From a virus, in the IMG/VR virus record IMGVR_UViG_3300039308_000031, positions 1 through 44,496 of that record: a stretch of 44,496 bases of DNA. One strand, 5' to 3'. The first letter of the stretch is position 1; each line of letters opens with the position of its first letter. Below, one piece after another: positions 11,728 to 18,918 of the stretch. The position numbers were made by a program, and so were the translations under genes. The notes below the pieces were generated by a model. That model was not told where the DNA came from, ran no database searches, and worked only from the letters and a program-made list of their open reading frames with translations.

Positions 11728-13377
11728 ATGAACGCATTTGCCGGCGTTCAGGAACGGACGCCGAAAGAACAATCTCAAAAAGACGAAGCCGTCGCCCGCG
11801 GCGCCTCGCGCGCGTTCGTTTCTTTGACTCAAAGCCAGCTGCCCGACAACTGGCAGCTCGTGCACGAATCTTTCAAAGGCGCCAACGATCGGCTGCTGTA
11901 TTCGACCGCCGCCGTCAATTCGATTCTGGCGTGGCTCAATTTTCCTCCGAAGCTGCGCCATTTTTTCGACTGCCTGCTGGTTTTGTCGCGCTACGACGAA
12001 AAGCCGTTCCAGGCGACGAATCTCGACATCGGAATGCAGATGCGGGTCGGCAAGGGCGCGAAAGCCGAGTCGCTTCAAAAAATGATTTCGCGCCATAAAG
12101 CGAAATTGCTCGAATGGCAGAACAATTTGGCTTTCGATCTGATCGGCATCGAGCGCGGGCGTTTTGACGCTCTCAGGCAAAAGAACGACCCGACGACCTA
12201 CACGCCGCACATTCTCGAATGGGTGCCGAAAATCCTCGGCAGCGTCAACATGCGCGAATGGAACAAAGGCCATCTTCAAAAATTGCGCGAGATCCGGCGC
12301 CAGGCGAAAAACTTTCTCGAATCTAATCCCGACTGCCCGCCGCTGCGCGGCTACCAGCCGAAAACGCTTTCCGAAGGGCAAAAATTCGACCGGACCGACA
12401 AAATGCTCGACTCGATGCTGATGGAACAATTGATGCGCATCTGCCGCGAAGAGCTCGAGCCTTCCGTTTATATCAAATACCGCAAGAACCGCGAAAACCA
12501 TATCATCACGAACCAGTTCGGGACGGTCGGCACCATGCTGACGCCCGAAAAGGACGTGCCGCCCGTTTACGATTCGGTCTGGCACATTCTCAAAACCGGC
12601 GAAATCACGGAAGTGATCGAAGCCGGCGAGCAAAAGCTCGAAGAAAAACTGAGCCGCCTCGAGGAAGCCGGATTCGACCATCTGACCTACGCCGTCGAGA
12701 TCGTCAAGGAAGAGCGGCGCGACGTGAAAACGCCGCGCGTTTGGGACAAAGGATCTTGGCTCGAAACGGCTAACGATTTCACTTCCGAAGCGGCGGAAAC
12801 ACCGACGGGACATTTTTCGGAATTTGAGTCCGATAATTTGAAAACGGGCGAAATTCGCCCTACTAAGTCCTTTGAAATCAACGACCACGACGGGACATTT
12901 TTAATCGACACGGAAGAAACAATTTCGCCTTCGGATATAGGGAAAATCCCTAATGATTCGGCAGCTGTATCCGAGCCGGATTTTACCGATTGGTTCAATG
13001 ACGCCGCAGCTCTTCCCGACACGCAGCCGATCACCGAACAATCTTTGCAAAATCTTTTCGATGCCTGGGTTTTGAAGGTTCGTGAGCTCGTGCCGGACAA
13101 GCCGCCGGCGGAATTATGGAAAGGGGCCTGGCAGATCTATCTCGATCTCGAGTTCATGCTCGATAAGCAGCTCGAAGCCTATAAACGTCTTGGAGAAGTT
13201 AAAGCCGACATTCTGGCAGGGAAATGCGAATTAAACGATTTTCGTGAGGCTTTCGCCGATCTGGTCGCGTCGGGCGCGCAGTATTACCAGAACGGCGTCA
13301 CGGTGCCGCAATCGGCTCAAAAACTGAAGGTCTTTCGGGACCGACTGCTGCCGCATTTGATCATCGAGGGCGGCTGA
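11728..13377 (+). CDS. Probable replication protein (initiator position)
   Basis: The frame is open from 11653, but the natural start is the ATG at 11728, 2 bases after the primase stop, giving 549 residues. Residues 55-180 look helical and may be a winged-helix DNA-binding part; residues 370-445 are a low-complexity acidic linker; the last 100 residues form another helical domain. The linker DNA contains two 15-base direct repeats and two palindromes, as the lambda origin lies within gene O. Position after the primase and this repeat array suggest an initiator, but I recognise no family signature, so the role is inferred. Confidence 0.7.
   Translation: MNAFAGVQERTPKEQSQKDEAVARGASRAFVSLTQSQLPDNWQLVHESFKGANDRLLYSTAAVNSILAWLNFPPKLRHFFDCLLVLSRYDEKPFQATNLDIGMQMRVGKGAKAESLQKMISRHKAKLLEWQNNLAFDLIGIERGRFDALRQKNDPTTYTPHILEWVPKILGSVNMREWNKGHLQKLREIRRQAKNFLESNPDCPPLRGYQPKTLSEGQKFDRTDKMLDSMLMEQLMRICREELEPSVYIKYRKNRENHIITNQFGTVGTMLTPEKDVPPVYDSVWHILKTGEITEVIEAGEQKLEEKLSRLEEAGFDHLTYAVEIVKEERRDVKTPRVWDKGSWLETANDFTSEAAETPTGHFSEFESDNLKTGEIRPTKSFEINDHDGTFLIDTEETISPSDIGKIPNDSAAVSEPDFTDWFNDAAALPDTQPITEQSLQNLFDAWVLKVRELVPDKPPAELWKGAWQIYLDLEFMLDKQLEAYKRLGEVKADILAGKCELNDFREAFADLVASGAQYYQNGVTVPQSAQKLKVFRDRLLPHLIIEGG
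12803..12952 (+). other. Candidate replication origin inside the replication gene
   Basis: Two exact copies of CGACGGGACATTTTT (12803-12817 and 12888-12902), a palindrome GGGCGAA-A-TTCGCCC (12846-12860) and an inverted repeat TAGGGA-AAA-TCCCTA (12938-12952) lie in a 150-base AT-richer stretch. Part of the repeat (CGGGACATTTT) recurs as an inverted pair at 16498-16548. Confidence 0.5.
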
Positions 13378-13397
13378 AGCGCCCGCACCGAAAGATT

Positions 13398-13529
13398 ATG
13401 AACAGGGAATTATTGGAATTAGCAGATAATTTAACGCCGGCGCTGATGCTAATCGTTTGCGCCGTCATCCGGTTTATCGATGCGAAAAGGAATTTCGACC
13501 GATTCAATCATGAAAACGAACGCCGATAA
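13398..13529 (+). CDS. Small membrane-anchored protein
   Basis: A 43-residue frame encodes a polar N-terminus, one hydrophobic stretch (PALMLIVCAVIRFI) and a charged C-terminus. It overlaps the next small gene by 20 bases. The ATG is 20 bases after the preceding stop. Translation is supported by the compact, overlapping arrangement only, and no function is visible. Confidence 0.5.
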   Translation: MNRELLELADNLTPALMLIVCAVIRFIDAKRNFDRFNHENERR

Positions 13530-13647
13530 ATGCCTGCGCCATCGATTGAAGGCGACGGCGCGCTTCTGCGATCTGTGCGAAGCGAAACGGCTCGGAAAAG
13601 AGAAGTTCGAAGCCGCGCGACGGCTTTTCATCAATCGGAATAAATGA
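13510..13647 (+). CDS. Small putative zinc-binding protein
   Basis: The 45-residue product has C8, CDLC at residues 20-23 and His11, which could bind zinc, with basic flanks. It overlaps the upstream gene by 20 bases and its stop overlaps the VRR-NUC gene start as ATGA, so all three are likely co-translated. No family is recognised. Confidence 0.5.
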   Translation: MKTNADKCLRHRLKATARFCDLCEAKRLGKEKFEAARRLFINRNK

Positions 13648-14066
13648 AAAATAAAAACCTTTCCGGCAATCTGTTCACTAAAAAGGCGTTGACCATCAAA
13701 GAGACGCCTTTATCCTCTTCTATCGCCGAATGGCTCGACCTCCACAAAATCTATAACGACCGCCTCAATTCCGGCAAAGTCAAAGTCGTTAAATCCTACT
13801 TCAATAAAACGCTTCAAAAATGGATCGATTACGACCCGTACTGGATGCAGCTCTCGCAGACCGGTACTCCCGACCGCTTCGCCATCGTCCGCGGCCACAT
13901 CGTCTTCATTGAAGTAAAGCAGCTCGGTAAAAAGCCCAGTACCGAGCAACTCGCCAAACACGATGAACTGCGCAAAGCGGGCGCAATCGTTTTAATTGTA
14001 GATTCATTCGACGACTTCCTCTTTCAATTTAATGAAATCAAAAACAAAATAACAAAATTTTCTTGA
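13644..14066 (+). CDS. VRR-NUC domain nuclease
   Basis: The 140-residue protein ends in the VRR-NUC type of PD-(D/E)xK fold: GTPDRFAIVRG with the Asp, then IVFIEVKQLGKKPSTEQ with Glu-x-Lys, and a final helix (HDELRKAGA) before VLIVDS. Stand-alone VRR-NUC proteins are common at the end of phage replication modules and are thought to cut branched DNA such as Holliday junctions before packaging. It closes the rightward early cluster. The promoter of the following cargo gene overlaps its stop codon. Confidence 0.88.
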   Translation: MKNKNLSGNLFTKKALTIKETPLSSSIAEWLDLHKIYNDRLNSGKVKVVKSYFNKTLQKWIDYDPYWMQLSQTGTPDRFAIVRGHIVFIEVKQLGKKPSTEQLAKHDELRKAGAIVLIVDSFDDFLFQFNEIKNKITKFS

Positions 14067-14091
14067 TTTAATGTTCGTCCTGGCATAAAAT
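14063..14091 (+). promoter_or_regulatory. Sigma70-type promoter of the acetyltransferase gene
   Basis: TTGATT (14063-14068, positions shifted by at most one) and TAAAAT (14086-14091) are 17 bases apart. No RHH operator overlaps it, so the cargo gene should be expressed in the lysogen. Confidence 0.65.
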
Positions 14092-14134
14092 CTCCACTAC
14101 TCAACCACAATCTTTTTATCAAGAGGTTATTCAA

Positions 14135-14689
14135 ATGGTTTCGATCACATTTGATAATGATTCGGATGTTATTCAATATAACACCGCACAAATCTCTGAC
14201 TCCGATCAAATAGTTTCGTTGAATTTGTTATGGGTCAACGCTTTCGAAAAAGGAAACTTTCAAAAGGGATTCGTTCGGTACGCTTTTAGCCGCGATGAGA
14301 TTATTTCACTTATTAAAGCAAATGAAGTGGTGGTAGCCAGAAACGATTTCACAGTCGTCGGCTACTATTTAATAAACAGCCTTTTTGAAAAGGAAATTGG
14401 CAGGATTAGACGTAAAACAGCCGAGTTGCAAATCGCAGCAGGCACTCTTCCCGGGGCTCGCTACGTTTATCAGTGCCAAGCTGCAGTACACCCGGATTAT
14501 CAGAATAAAGGCATTGGCAAAATGCTGCTTTCAACGCTAAAACGCCAGGTACAGTCTCAATTCGACATTATTATTAGCGGGATCAATAAAGATAACGAAT
14601 ACGCTAAATCGGCTCATCTAAAATCAGGTTGGGTAATTGTGTGCGACAATGGAGGCGAATATCTGGTTTATACCAAAACCGGCCAGTAG
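14135..14689 (+). CDS. GNAT-family N-acetyltransferase
   Basis: The 184-residue protein has the GNAT motif A, VHPDYQNKGIGKMLLSTL (about residues 129-146), where the backbone binds the acetyl-CoA pyrophosphate, followed by the motif B-like segment with SAHLKSGW. The substrate is unknown. It is AT-richer than its neighbours, has its own promoter just upstream and a good ribosome site (AAGAGG 9 bases before the ATG). These features mark a cargo gene expressed in the lysogen rather than a core phage gene. The N-terminal 60 residues are divergent. Confidence 0.85.
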   Translation: MVSITFDNDSDVIQYNTAQISDSDQIVSLNLLWVNAFEKGNFQKGFVRYAFSRDEIISLIKANEVVVARNDFTVVGYYLINSLFEKEIGRIRRKTAELQIAAGTLPGARYVYQCQAAVHPDYQNKGIGKMLLSTLKRQVQSQFDIIISGINKDNEYAKSAHLKSGWVIVCDNGGEYLVYTKTGQ

Positions 14690-15000
14690 CGTTGCGCTCA
14701 GCTATTAAAAATCGAATTGTTAAAACAAAAAATAAAAGCGCCGGAGCGACCGTCATCGCCGTCGATTTATTTGATGTTTCCTGCAGAAATTTGAAGCCGT
14801 CCTGCGAGCCGTTATGTAATGAACGGAACCGAATCGGCCCGCGTCCGCGAAATAAAATCGTTCTCGATTCAGAGCGGCGACCGACGGTCTAGATTTTTAT
14901 GCGAAAGGGGCGTATGGTTAGAATTTGTTAAATCAAAATTCAAACCGGGGTCGTGGTTCGTTTTCGTCGGCTGGTTTTAATTTCGAAAGGACGGACGCTC
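14690..15000 (+). other. Intergenic stretch before the histidine kinase
   Basis: No convincing gene is seen in these 311 bases. A weak promoter can be drawn at 14896-14924 (TTTATG, 17 bases, TAGAAT), and AGGA lies 9 bases before the kinase start at 15001. The rest shows no strong repeat. Confidence 0.4.
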
Positions 15001-16221
15001 ATGAACGACGAACTTTATACTCGTGTGGAAAAGCAAACCGGCTGGAGCAGGGAGCTGCTTTACCAATTGGTCGACAACGTCAGAGACTACGCCATCTTCG
15101 TGTGCGACACCGAGGGGCGCATCGTTTCGTGGAACGTCGGCGCCGAGAAGATCTTCGGTTACAAACCGGAAGAGGCGATCGGACAGAAGACCGCCATCAC
15201 CTTCACCGAAGAGGACCGCGCGAACGGCGTTCCGGAGCATGAAATGCGCACCGCGCGCGAAGAAGGCTGCGCCGAGGACGAGCGTTGGCACGTTCGCAAA
15301 GACGGCGGCTACTTTTTCGCTTCCGGCGTGAAGACTCCGCTTTACGACGACGAGGGGACCTTGACCGGCTACGCGAAGATCGCGCGCGACGTCACCGAGC
15401 GCATCCGGTTTCAGGATCAGCTGCGCGAGGCGAAAGACATTCTGGAAATGAAGGTCGGCGAGCGCACGCGCGAATTGAGCGAATCGAACGAATCGCTGCG
15501 CCTCGAGGTTGTCACGCGCAAGGAGTCGGAGCAGGTGCGGGTCGCGCTGTTGCGGAAAATCGTTCAAACGCAGGAGGATGAAAGGAAACGCATCGCGCGC
15601 GAGATCCACGACCACATCGGTCAGCAAATAACCGCCGTGCAATTGCATCTGCACGCGATTTCGGAAGAAAACGGCGAAGACGCGCGGTTGAGCGAAAAAC
15701 TCGGCAAACTGCAGGCGATCGTCGATCGGATGGACGCCGAAGCCGATTTTCTGGCGTGGGAGCTGCGCCCGTCCGTGCTGGACAATCTGGGGCTCGCGGC
15801 GGCGCTGAGGGATTACATAAATGAATGGTCGAAGCATTTCAAGACGCCGGCTCATTTTCAGCAGATCGGTTTCGACGGTCAAAGGCTGCTGCCGGAAACC
15901 GAGATCAATCTTTACCGGATCGGGCAGGAAGCCCTGAACAATATCGCCAAGCACGCCGGCGCGGGCAACGTTTACGTGCTGCTGGAGCGGCGCGGCGATT
16001 CGATCGTGCTCATCGTCGAGGACGACGGCGTCGGATTCGACGCCAGTAAAGAATCCGTTCTGACGGGCGACGATCGCGGCATGGGGCTGCTCGGCATGAA
16101 GGAGCGCGCCGAGCTCGTCGGCGGTTCGCTCGAGATCGAATCGTCGCGGGGCAACGGCACGACCGTTTACGCGCGCGTGCCGGCGCGGTTCGAGGAAGAC
16201 ATCCATTCCACAGCCAGCTGA
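15001..16221 (+). CDS. PAS-domain sensor histidine kinase of the NarL-partner (HisKA_3) type
   Basis: The 406-residue protein has no membrane segment. Residues 18-135 form a PAS domain with a PAC end (YAKIARDVTER), residues 138-190 a coiled-coil linker, and residues 195-260 a HisKA_3 dimerisation helix with phosphoacceptor H203 in AREIHDHIGQ. The ATPase domain has the N box (QEALNNIAKHA), G1 (DDGVGF) and G2 (GMGLLGM). It should phosphorylate a LuxR/NarL-type response regulator, yet none is encoded in the window, so a host regulator is the likely target. GC-rich host-like codon use suggests capture from a bacterial genome. Its end overlaps a minus-strand gene. Confidence 0.92.
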   Translation: MNDELYTRVEKQTGWSRELLYQLVDNVRDYAIFVCDTEGRIVSWNVGAEKIFGYKPEEAIGQKTAITFTEEDRANGVPEHEMRTAREEGCAEDERWHVRKDGGYFFASGVKTPLYDDEGTLTGYAKIARDVTERIRFQDQLREAKDILEMKVGERTRELSESNESLRLEVVTRKESEQVRVALLRKIVQTQEDERKRIAREIHDHIGQQITAVQLHLHAISEENGEDARLSEKLGKLQAIVDRMDAEADFLAWELRPSVLDNLGLAAALRDYINEWSKHFKTPAHFQQIGFDGQRLLPETEINLYRIGQEALNNIAKHAGAGNVYVLLERRGDSIVLIVEDDGVGFDASKESVLTGDDRGMGLLGMKERAELVGGSLEIESSRGNGTTVYARVPARFEEDIHSTAS

Positions 16222-16406
16222 CGCCGCAGCCCGATCGCTTTGTTCGACTCTTCGACCGCTTGCCGGTTTATCTTCGCCGAGATCTCTTCCGCCTGATGGT
16301 ACGGCATGTGACCGAGCCGCCCTGCCTCGCCGATGATAGTCGCCCATCTAAAGAGACGCACCGCCCTTTCCGCATGCTCGTTCGCCTGCATCCTTAAGCT
16401 TTCCAT
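16167..16406 (-). CDS. Hypothetical helical protein, antiparallel to the kinase end
   Basis: I place the start at 16406, where GAGGA precedes the ATG by about 10 bases, giving 79 residues. The protein is helical, with Ala/Arg/Glu-rich segments and no signal or membrane segment. Its 3' end overlaps the 3' end of the kinase gene by 55 bases, so the two genes converge. It is an isolated minus-strand gene in a plus-strand region, like other cargo genes. Function unknown. Confidence 0.5.
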   Translation of the reverse strand: MESLRMQANEHAERAVRLFRWATIIGEAGRLGHMPYHQAEEISAKINRQAVEESNKAIGLRRQLAVEWMSSSNRAGTRA

Positions 16407-16463
16407 ATTGTTCGTCCTCGAGTATCGGTTATATCTTCCGACAATGTACCGCAATATCGAAAC

Positions 16464-16548
16464 GTCCGCAATAGTTATTTAATACTGCGGACACATCAAT
16501 CCGAAATGTCCCGATATATATATAAGAATGACGGGACATTTTCGGATT
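16464..16548 (+). repeat. Two inverted repeats, one sharing the origin-region motif
   Basis: GTCCGCA (16464-16470) pairs with TGCGGAC (16486-16492). AATCCGAAATGTCCCG (16498-16513) and CGGGACATTTTCGGATT (16532-16548) form an almost perfect inverted pair around an AT-only core (ATATATATAT). The arm contains CGGGACATTTT of the 12803 and 12888 repeats. Confidence 0.6.
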
Positions 16549-16558
16549 AAATATCTTC

Positions 16559-16586
16559 TTTACTAATATCTATCTCATGTTATAAT
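16559..16586 (+). promoter_or_regulatory. Promoter ahead of the HNH and regulator genes
   Basis: TTTACT (16559-16564) and a consensus TATAAT (16581-16586) are 16 bases apart. A 16-base palindrome, ACTAATTTATATTAGT (16594-16609), sits at the expected transcription start and could be an operator. Confidence 0.55.
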
Positions 16587-16682
16587 CAGCGCAACTAATT
16601 TATATTAGTACGACCGTTTACCTGTATTAACCACAACTTGTTTCTCCGTGACTCGTGACGAGCGAGCGCGTGGTGTGCGCGC

Positions 16683-17354
16683 ATGGTGCGCCCTGATGTT
16701 TTCAGCGAGGCTGTCATGGGCGTTTTTATTATGACCTATTCTCGTAAACAAAAATGGAAACTTGCTAACCCCGAACGATGGCTCGAACTTAAAAGACTTG
16801 AGAGCATGCGCGCTCGAGCACGCAAAGCTGGTATTCCATACGAGGAGTATCTAAATCAATACGGAGCGCGAAAACTCAAAGCCGAAACAAATAAAGCAAA
16901 CAAACCTGAGTTCAAGATCAAGAAATGTTTACATTCCAAATGCCCGTTGGTTAAATCTGATTCAAAGCTGGATTATCAAATATACCGCGCACAAAAGAAA
17001 CGTGCTCAAGTTAAACGTTATTATTATCAGAACCTCGAGAAAGCCCGCCAAAAGGTTCGCAACTATAAGCACAACAATCGGCAAGCCGCGTCCGATCAGG
17101 GAAGGCGGCGTAACGCCAACAAAAAGGGCATCGTCACCGTCGAGCAGTGGGACCAGATCAAACAGTTGTTTGACTATAAATGCGCATACTGCTTTCGCAG
17201 GGTTTATTTAACTCAAGACCATTTCGAACCACTATCCAAAGGCGGAAAGCATCACGCGGCCAATATTGTCCCTGCATGCCGTTCATGCAACAGCAGCAAG
17301 CATTCAAAGGGCTATTTGATGTGGCTTTTAAGTCTGGGGTCCTCCGTGGGGTAG
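16683..17354 (+). CDS. HNH endonuclease
   Basis: The 223-residue protein (or 207 if it starts at the ATG at 16731) has a basic N-terminal half and an HNH nuclease at residues 160-210: CAYC, then LTQDHFEPLSKGG with the catalytic His, ANIVPACRSCNSSK with the second Cys pair and Asn. Such enzymes are either free-standing homing nucleases or packaging-associated nucleases. Here it is 4.3 kb from the terminase genes and directly before a regulator gene that lacks a normal start codon, which hints at a homing insertion. The basic upstream region may bind DNA. Confidence 0.82.
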   Translation: MVRPDVFSEAVMGVFIMTYSRKQKWKLANPERWLELKRLESMRARARKAGIPYEEYLNQYGARKLKAETNKANKPEFKIKKCLHSKCPLVKSDSKLDYQIYRAQKKRAQVKRYYYQNLEKARQKVRNYKHNNRQAASDQGRRRNANKKGIVTVEQWDQIKQLFDYKCAYCFRRVYLTQDHFEPLSKGGKHHAANIVPACRSCNSSKHSKGYLMWLLSLGSSVG

Positions 17355-17430
17355 TCCCGATCGAGGGGATCGCGCCACCTCGCTTACTCGCTAGTTATCG
17401 ATTTAAAATTTTTTTCATCAAGCAAATCAT

Positions 17431-17907
17431 CTGAGAGTCAAAAAGGACATATGCGAAGCCGAACTGGTCGGGCTCTCTGCGAAGGGCTGGTCGCACCAAC
17501 GGCTCGCGAACCGGTACGGCGTTTCGATCTCGACGATCCGCCGAAGGCTCCGGACCGACTGCCGCGAAAGGGACGAAAGGTTCATGCAGTTCACGAACGA
17601 GCTCGTCGCGCTCGCGACCGGCGCCGCCGACCCGATCTGCAAAAAAGAACTGCTGCGGCTCGTGCACCGGCTGCGCGTCAAACGCGCGATGACCGACGCC
17701 AAAAAGAAAAGCCTCGTCACACAGTCGCTGCGGTCCGGCGCGCTCGAGCTCGAAGAGATCGCCGGCGACTGCGATTTCACGCCCGACGAAGCCGAGCGCG
17801 TGCTCGAGCTGCTCGTCGAGGAAAGGAAAGTCTCGCGCGAGGCGCGCGGCGGCCTGCAGAACCGCGGTCGGCGAATGAAATTCCACTACAAGCTGATCTT
17901 CAATTGA
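17431..17907 (+). CDS. HTH regulator without a standard start codon, candidate late activator
   Basis: The frame is open from 17407 to the TGA at 17905-17907. An ATG at 17584 would give 107 residues but would remove a clear helix-turn-helix upstream of it (AELVGLSAKGWSHQRLANRY, then GVSISTIRRRLR). No ATG, GTG or TTG lies between the in-frame stop at 17404 and that HTH; I mark from a CTG at 17431. The C-terminal half (EIAGDCDFTPDEAERVLELL) resembles a winged helix. Position just before the lysis genes and the second phage-specific promoter suits a late-gene activator. CTG start, a spliced 5' exon or truncation are all possible. Confidence 0.6.
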   Translation: MRVKKDICEAELVGLSAKGWSHQRLANRYGVSISTIRRRLRTDCRERDERFMQFTNELVALATGAADPICKKELLRLVHRLRVKRAMTDAKKKSLVTQSLRSGALELEEIAGDCDFTPDEAERVLELLVEERKVSREARGGLQNRGRRMKFHYKLIFN

Positions 17908-17943
17908 CCATAGAAAAAATAAAAAAGTGCCCGGGCATAGAAT
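17904..17943 (+). promoter_or_regulatory. Phage-specific promoter copy 2, ahead of the lysis genes
   Basis: TTGACCATAGAAAAAATAA (17904-17922) followed by TAGAAT (17938-17943), 28 bases after TTGACC. The stop codon of the HTH gene lies within the motif. Predicted start near 17950, 13 bases before the amidase ATG. Confidence 0.75.
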
Positions 17944-17962
17944 TTTTAACCAGAGGGATTTT

Positions 17963-18499
17963 ATGAGCAAAACGATTCTCATTTCGGCAGGTCACACCAA
18001 CGTCAAAGGACAGGACCGCGGCGCCGCTTCCGGCGTGTTCGTCGAAGGCGTCGAAGCGACCAGATTGCGCGACGCGACCGCCTCATACCTCAAAGAATTG
18101 AATCCGAATTTGAAAGTGATCGAGGACGGTTTCGACGGCGTGAACGATCCGCTGCAGAAAGCCGTCGCGCTGGCGCGCACCGCATCGGTCGCGATCGAGT
18201 TTCACTTCAACGCGGGACCCGCGAAGGCGACCGGCATCGAGGTTTTATCGAAACTCAAAAATAAAGATTTAGCGCAAAAGATCGCCGGCGCGATTCATTC
18301 GGCGACCGGTCTAGCGCTCCGGGGTGAGCGCGGATGGAAGTCCGATTCTTCCGGTCAGCATCACCGGCTCGCGTTCTGCGAAGCGGGCGGTCTGATCGTC
18401 GAGGTCGCGTTCATTTCGAACCCGGACGACATGCAGTCGTACCGCATCAATTTCGAGCGCCTTGCGCGCGGAGTCGCCGCCGTTTTGGCGCGCTCATAA
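17963..18499 (+). CDS. N-acetylmuramoyl-L-alanine amidase, endolysin
   Basis: The 178-residue protein is an Amidase_3-type zinc enzyme that cuts between MurNAc and the stem peptide of peptidoglycan. Zinc and catalytic residues are H11 (ISAGHTN), Glu28 or Glu31, H81 (IEFHFNAG) and Glu147 (IVEVAFISN). It consists of the catalytic domain only, with no wall-binding domain and no signal peptide, so it needs a holin. The ATG at 17963 is chosen because AGAGGG precedes it by about 7 bases; the longer frame from 17927 would overlap the promoter. It is the first lysis gene. Confidence 0.93.
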   Translation: MSKTILISAGHTNVKGQDRGAASGVFVEGVEATRLRDATASYLKELNPNLKVIEDGFDGVNDPLQKAVALARTASVAIEFHFNAGPAKATGIEVLSKLKNKDLAQKIAGAIHSATGLALRGERGWKSDSSGQHHRLAFCEAGGLIVEVAFISNPDDMQSYRINFERLARGVAAVLARS

Positions 18500-18506
18500 A
18501 AGGAGT

Positions 18507-18597
18507 CTTAGTCGGCGTTTCCAGACGCTTGGCTTTACGTTGCAACAAGAACCAAACCCTTCAGTGACACACCTGAAAAACAGAAGCGTCGACTAAG
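18507..18597 (+). ncRNA. Candidate structured RNA with three-way junction
   Basis: CTTAGTCGGCGTTTC (18507-18521) pairs with GAAGCGTCGACTAAG (18583-18597) through 15 positions with few mismatches. Inside, TTGG/CCAA (18529-18532/18552-18555) and TTCAG/CTGAA (18560-18564/18573-18577) form two further stems. It fills the gap between the amidase and the holin-like gene. It could control holin translation or be processed; no known RNA family is recognised. Confidence 0.45.
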
Positions 18598-18617
18598 GCA
18601 AATTTAGGAAGTGAATT

Positions 18618-18830
18618 ATGGAAAAACTCAGTTGGAAAACCACGCTCGGCGGCATCGCCGCTCTTTTGACCGGGATCGGCATGCTCGGCAAAGTCATTAA
18701 CGATTTCCTTCTCGGCGAACCGGTTTCGTTCGAACAGGTGACGATCGCGATCTCGGCGATCGGCGCCGGCGTCGCGGGAATTGCCGCCCGCGACAATAAT
18801 GTTTCGAGCGAAGACGTCGGCGTCCGATAA
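18618..18830 (+). CDS. Holin-like small membrane protein
   Basis: The 70-residue protein has a short polar N-terminus, a first hydrophobic helix (about residues 9-27), a hydrophilic loop with LGEPVSF, and a second hydrophobic helix (about residues 41-57), then a charged tail. Size, two helices and place directly after the endolysin fit a class II holin, which makes the membrane lesion that frees the amidase. GGAAG lies 7 bases before the ATG. No direct sequence signature exists for holins, so the call is by topology and context. Confidence 0.65.
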   Translation: MEKLSWKTTLGGIAALLTGIGMLGKVINDFLLGEPVSFEQVTIAISAIGAGVAGIAARDNNVSSEDVGVR

Positions 18831-18833
18831 AGC

Positions 18834-18906
18834 TTCGCCGGCGCGGAGGGTGTCACCGGCGGGCTCCGGCAGCCCGTTCGGTTCCCGGGGAAGCCGCGCC
18901 GGCGAA
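18834..18906 (+). other. GC-rich stem between holin-like and lipoprotein genes
   Basis: TTCGCCGGCGCGG (18834-18846) pairs perfectly with CCGCGCCGGCGAA (18894-18906); inside, GGGCT-CCGGC-AGCCC forms a second hairpin. No U-run follows, so it is more likely a translation or mRNA-stability element than a terminator. Confidence 0.5.
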
Positions 18907-18918
18907 TACCTAAAATTT

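Noticed and set aside
14977-16347. 456-codon minus-strand frame opposite the histidine kinase.
   Set aside because: Shadow of a gene with complete kinase motifs on the plus strand.
17395-17982. Long minus-strand frame opposite the HTH regulator.
   Set aside because: Antisense shadow of the GC-rich regulator gene; the plus-strand frame has a clear HTH and wing.
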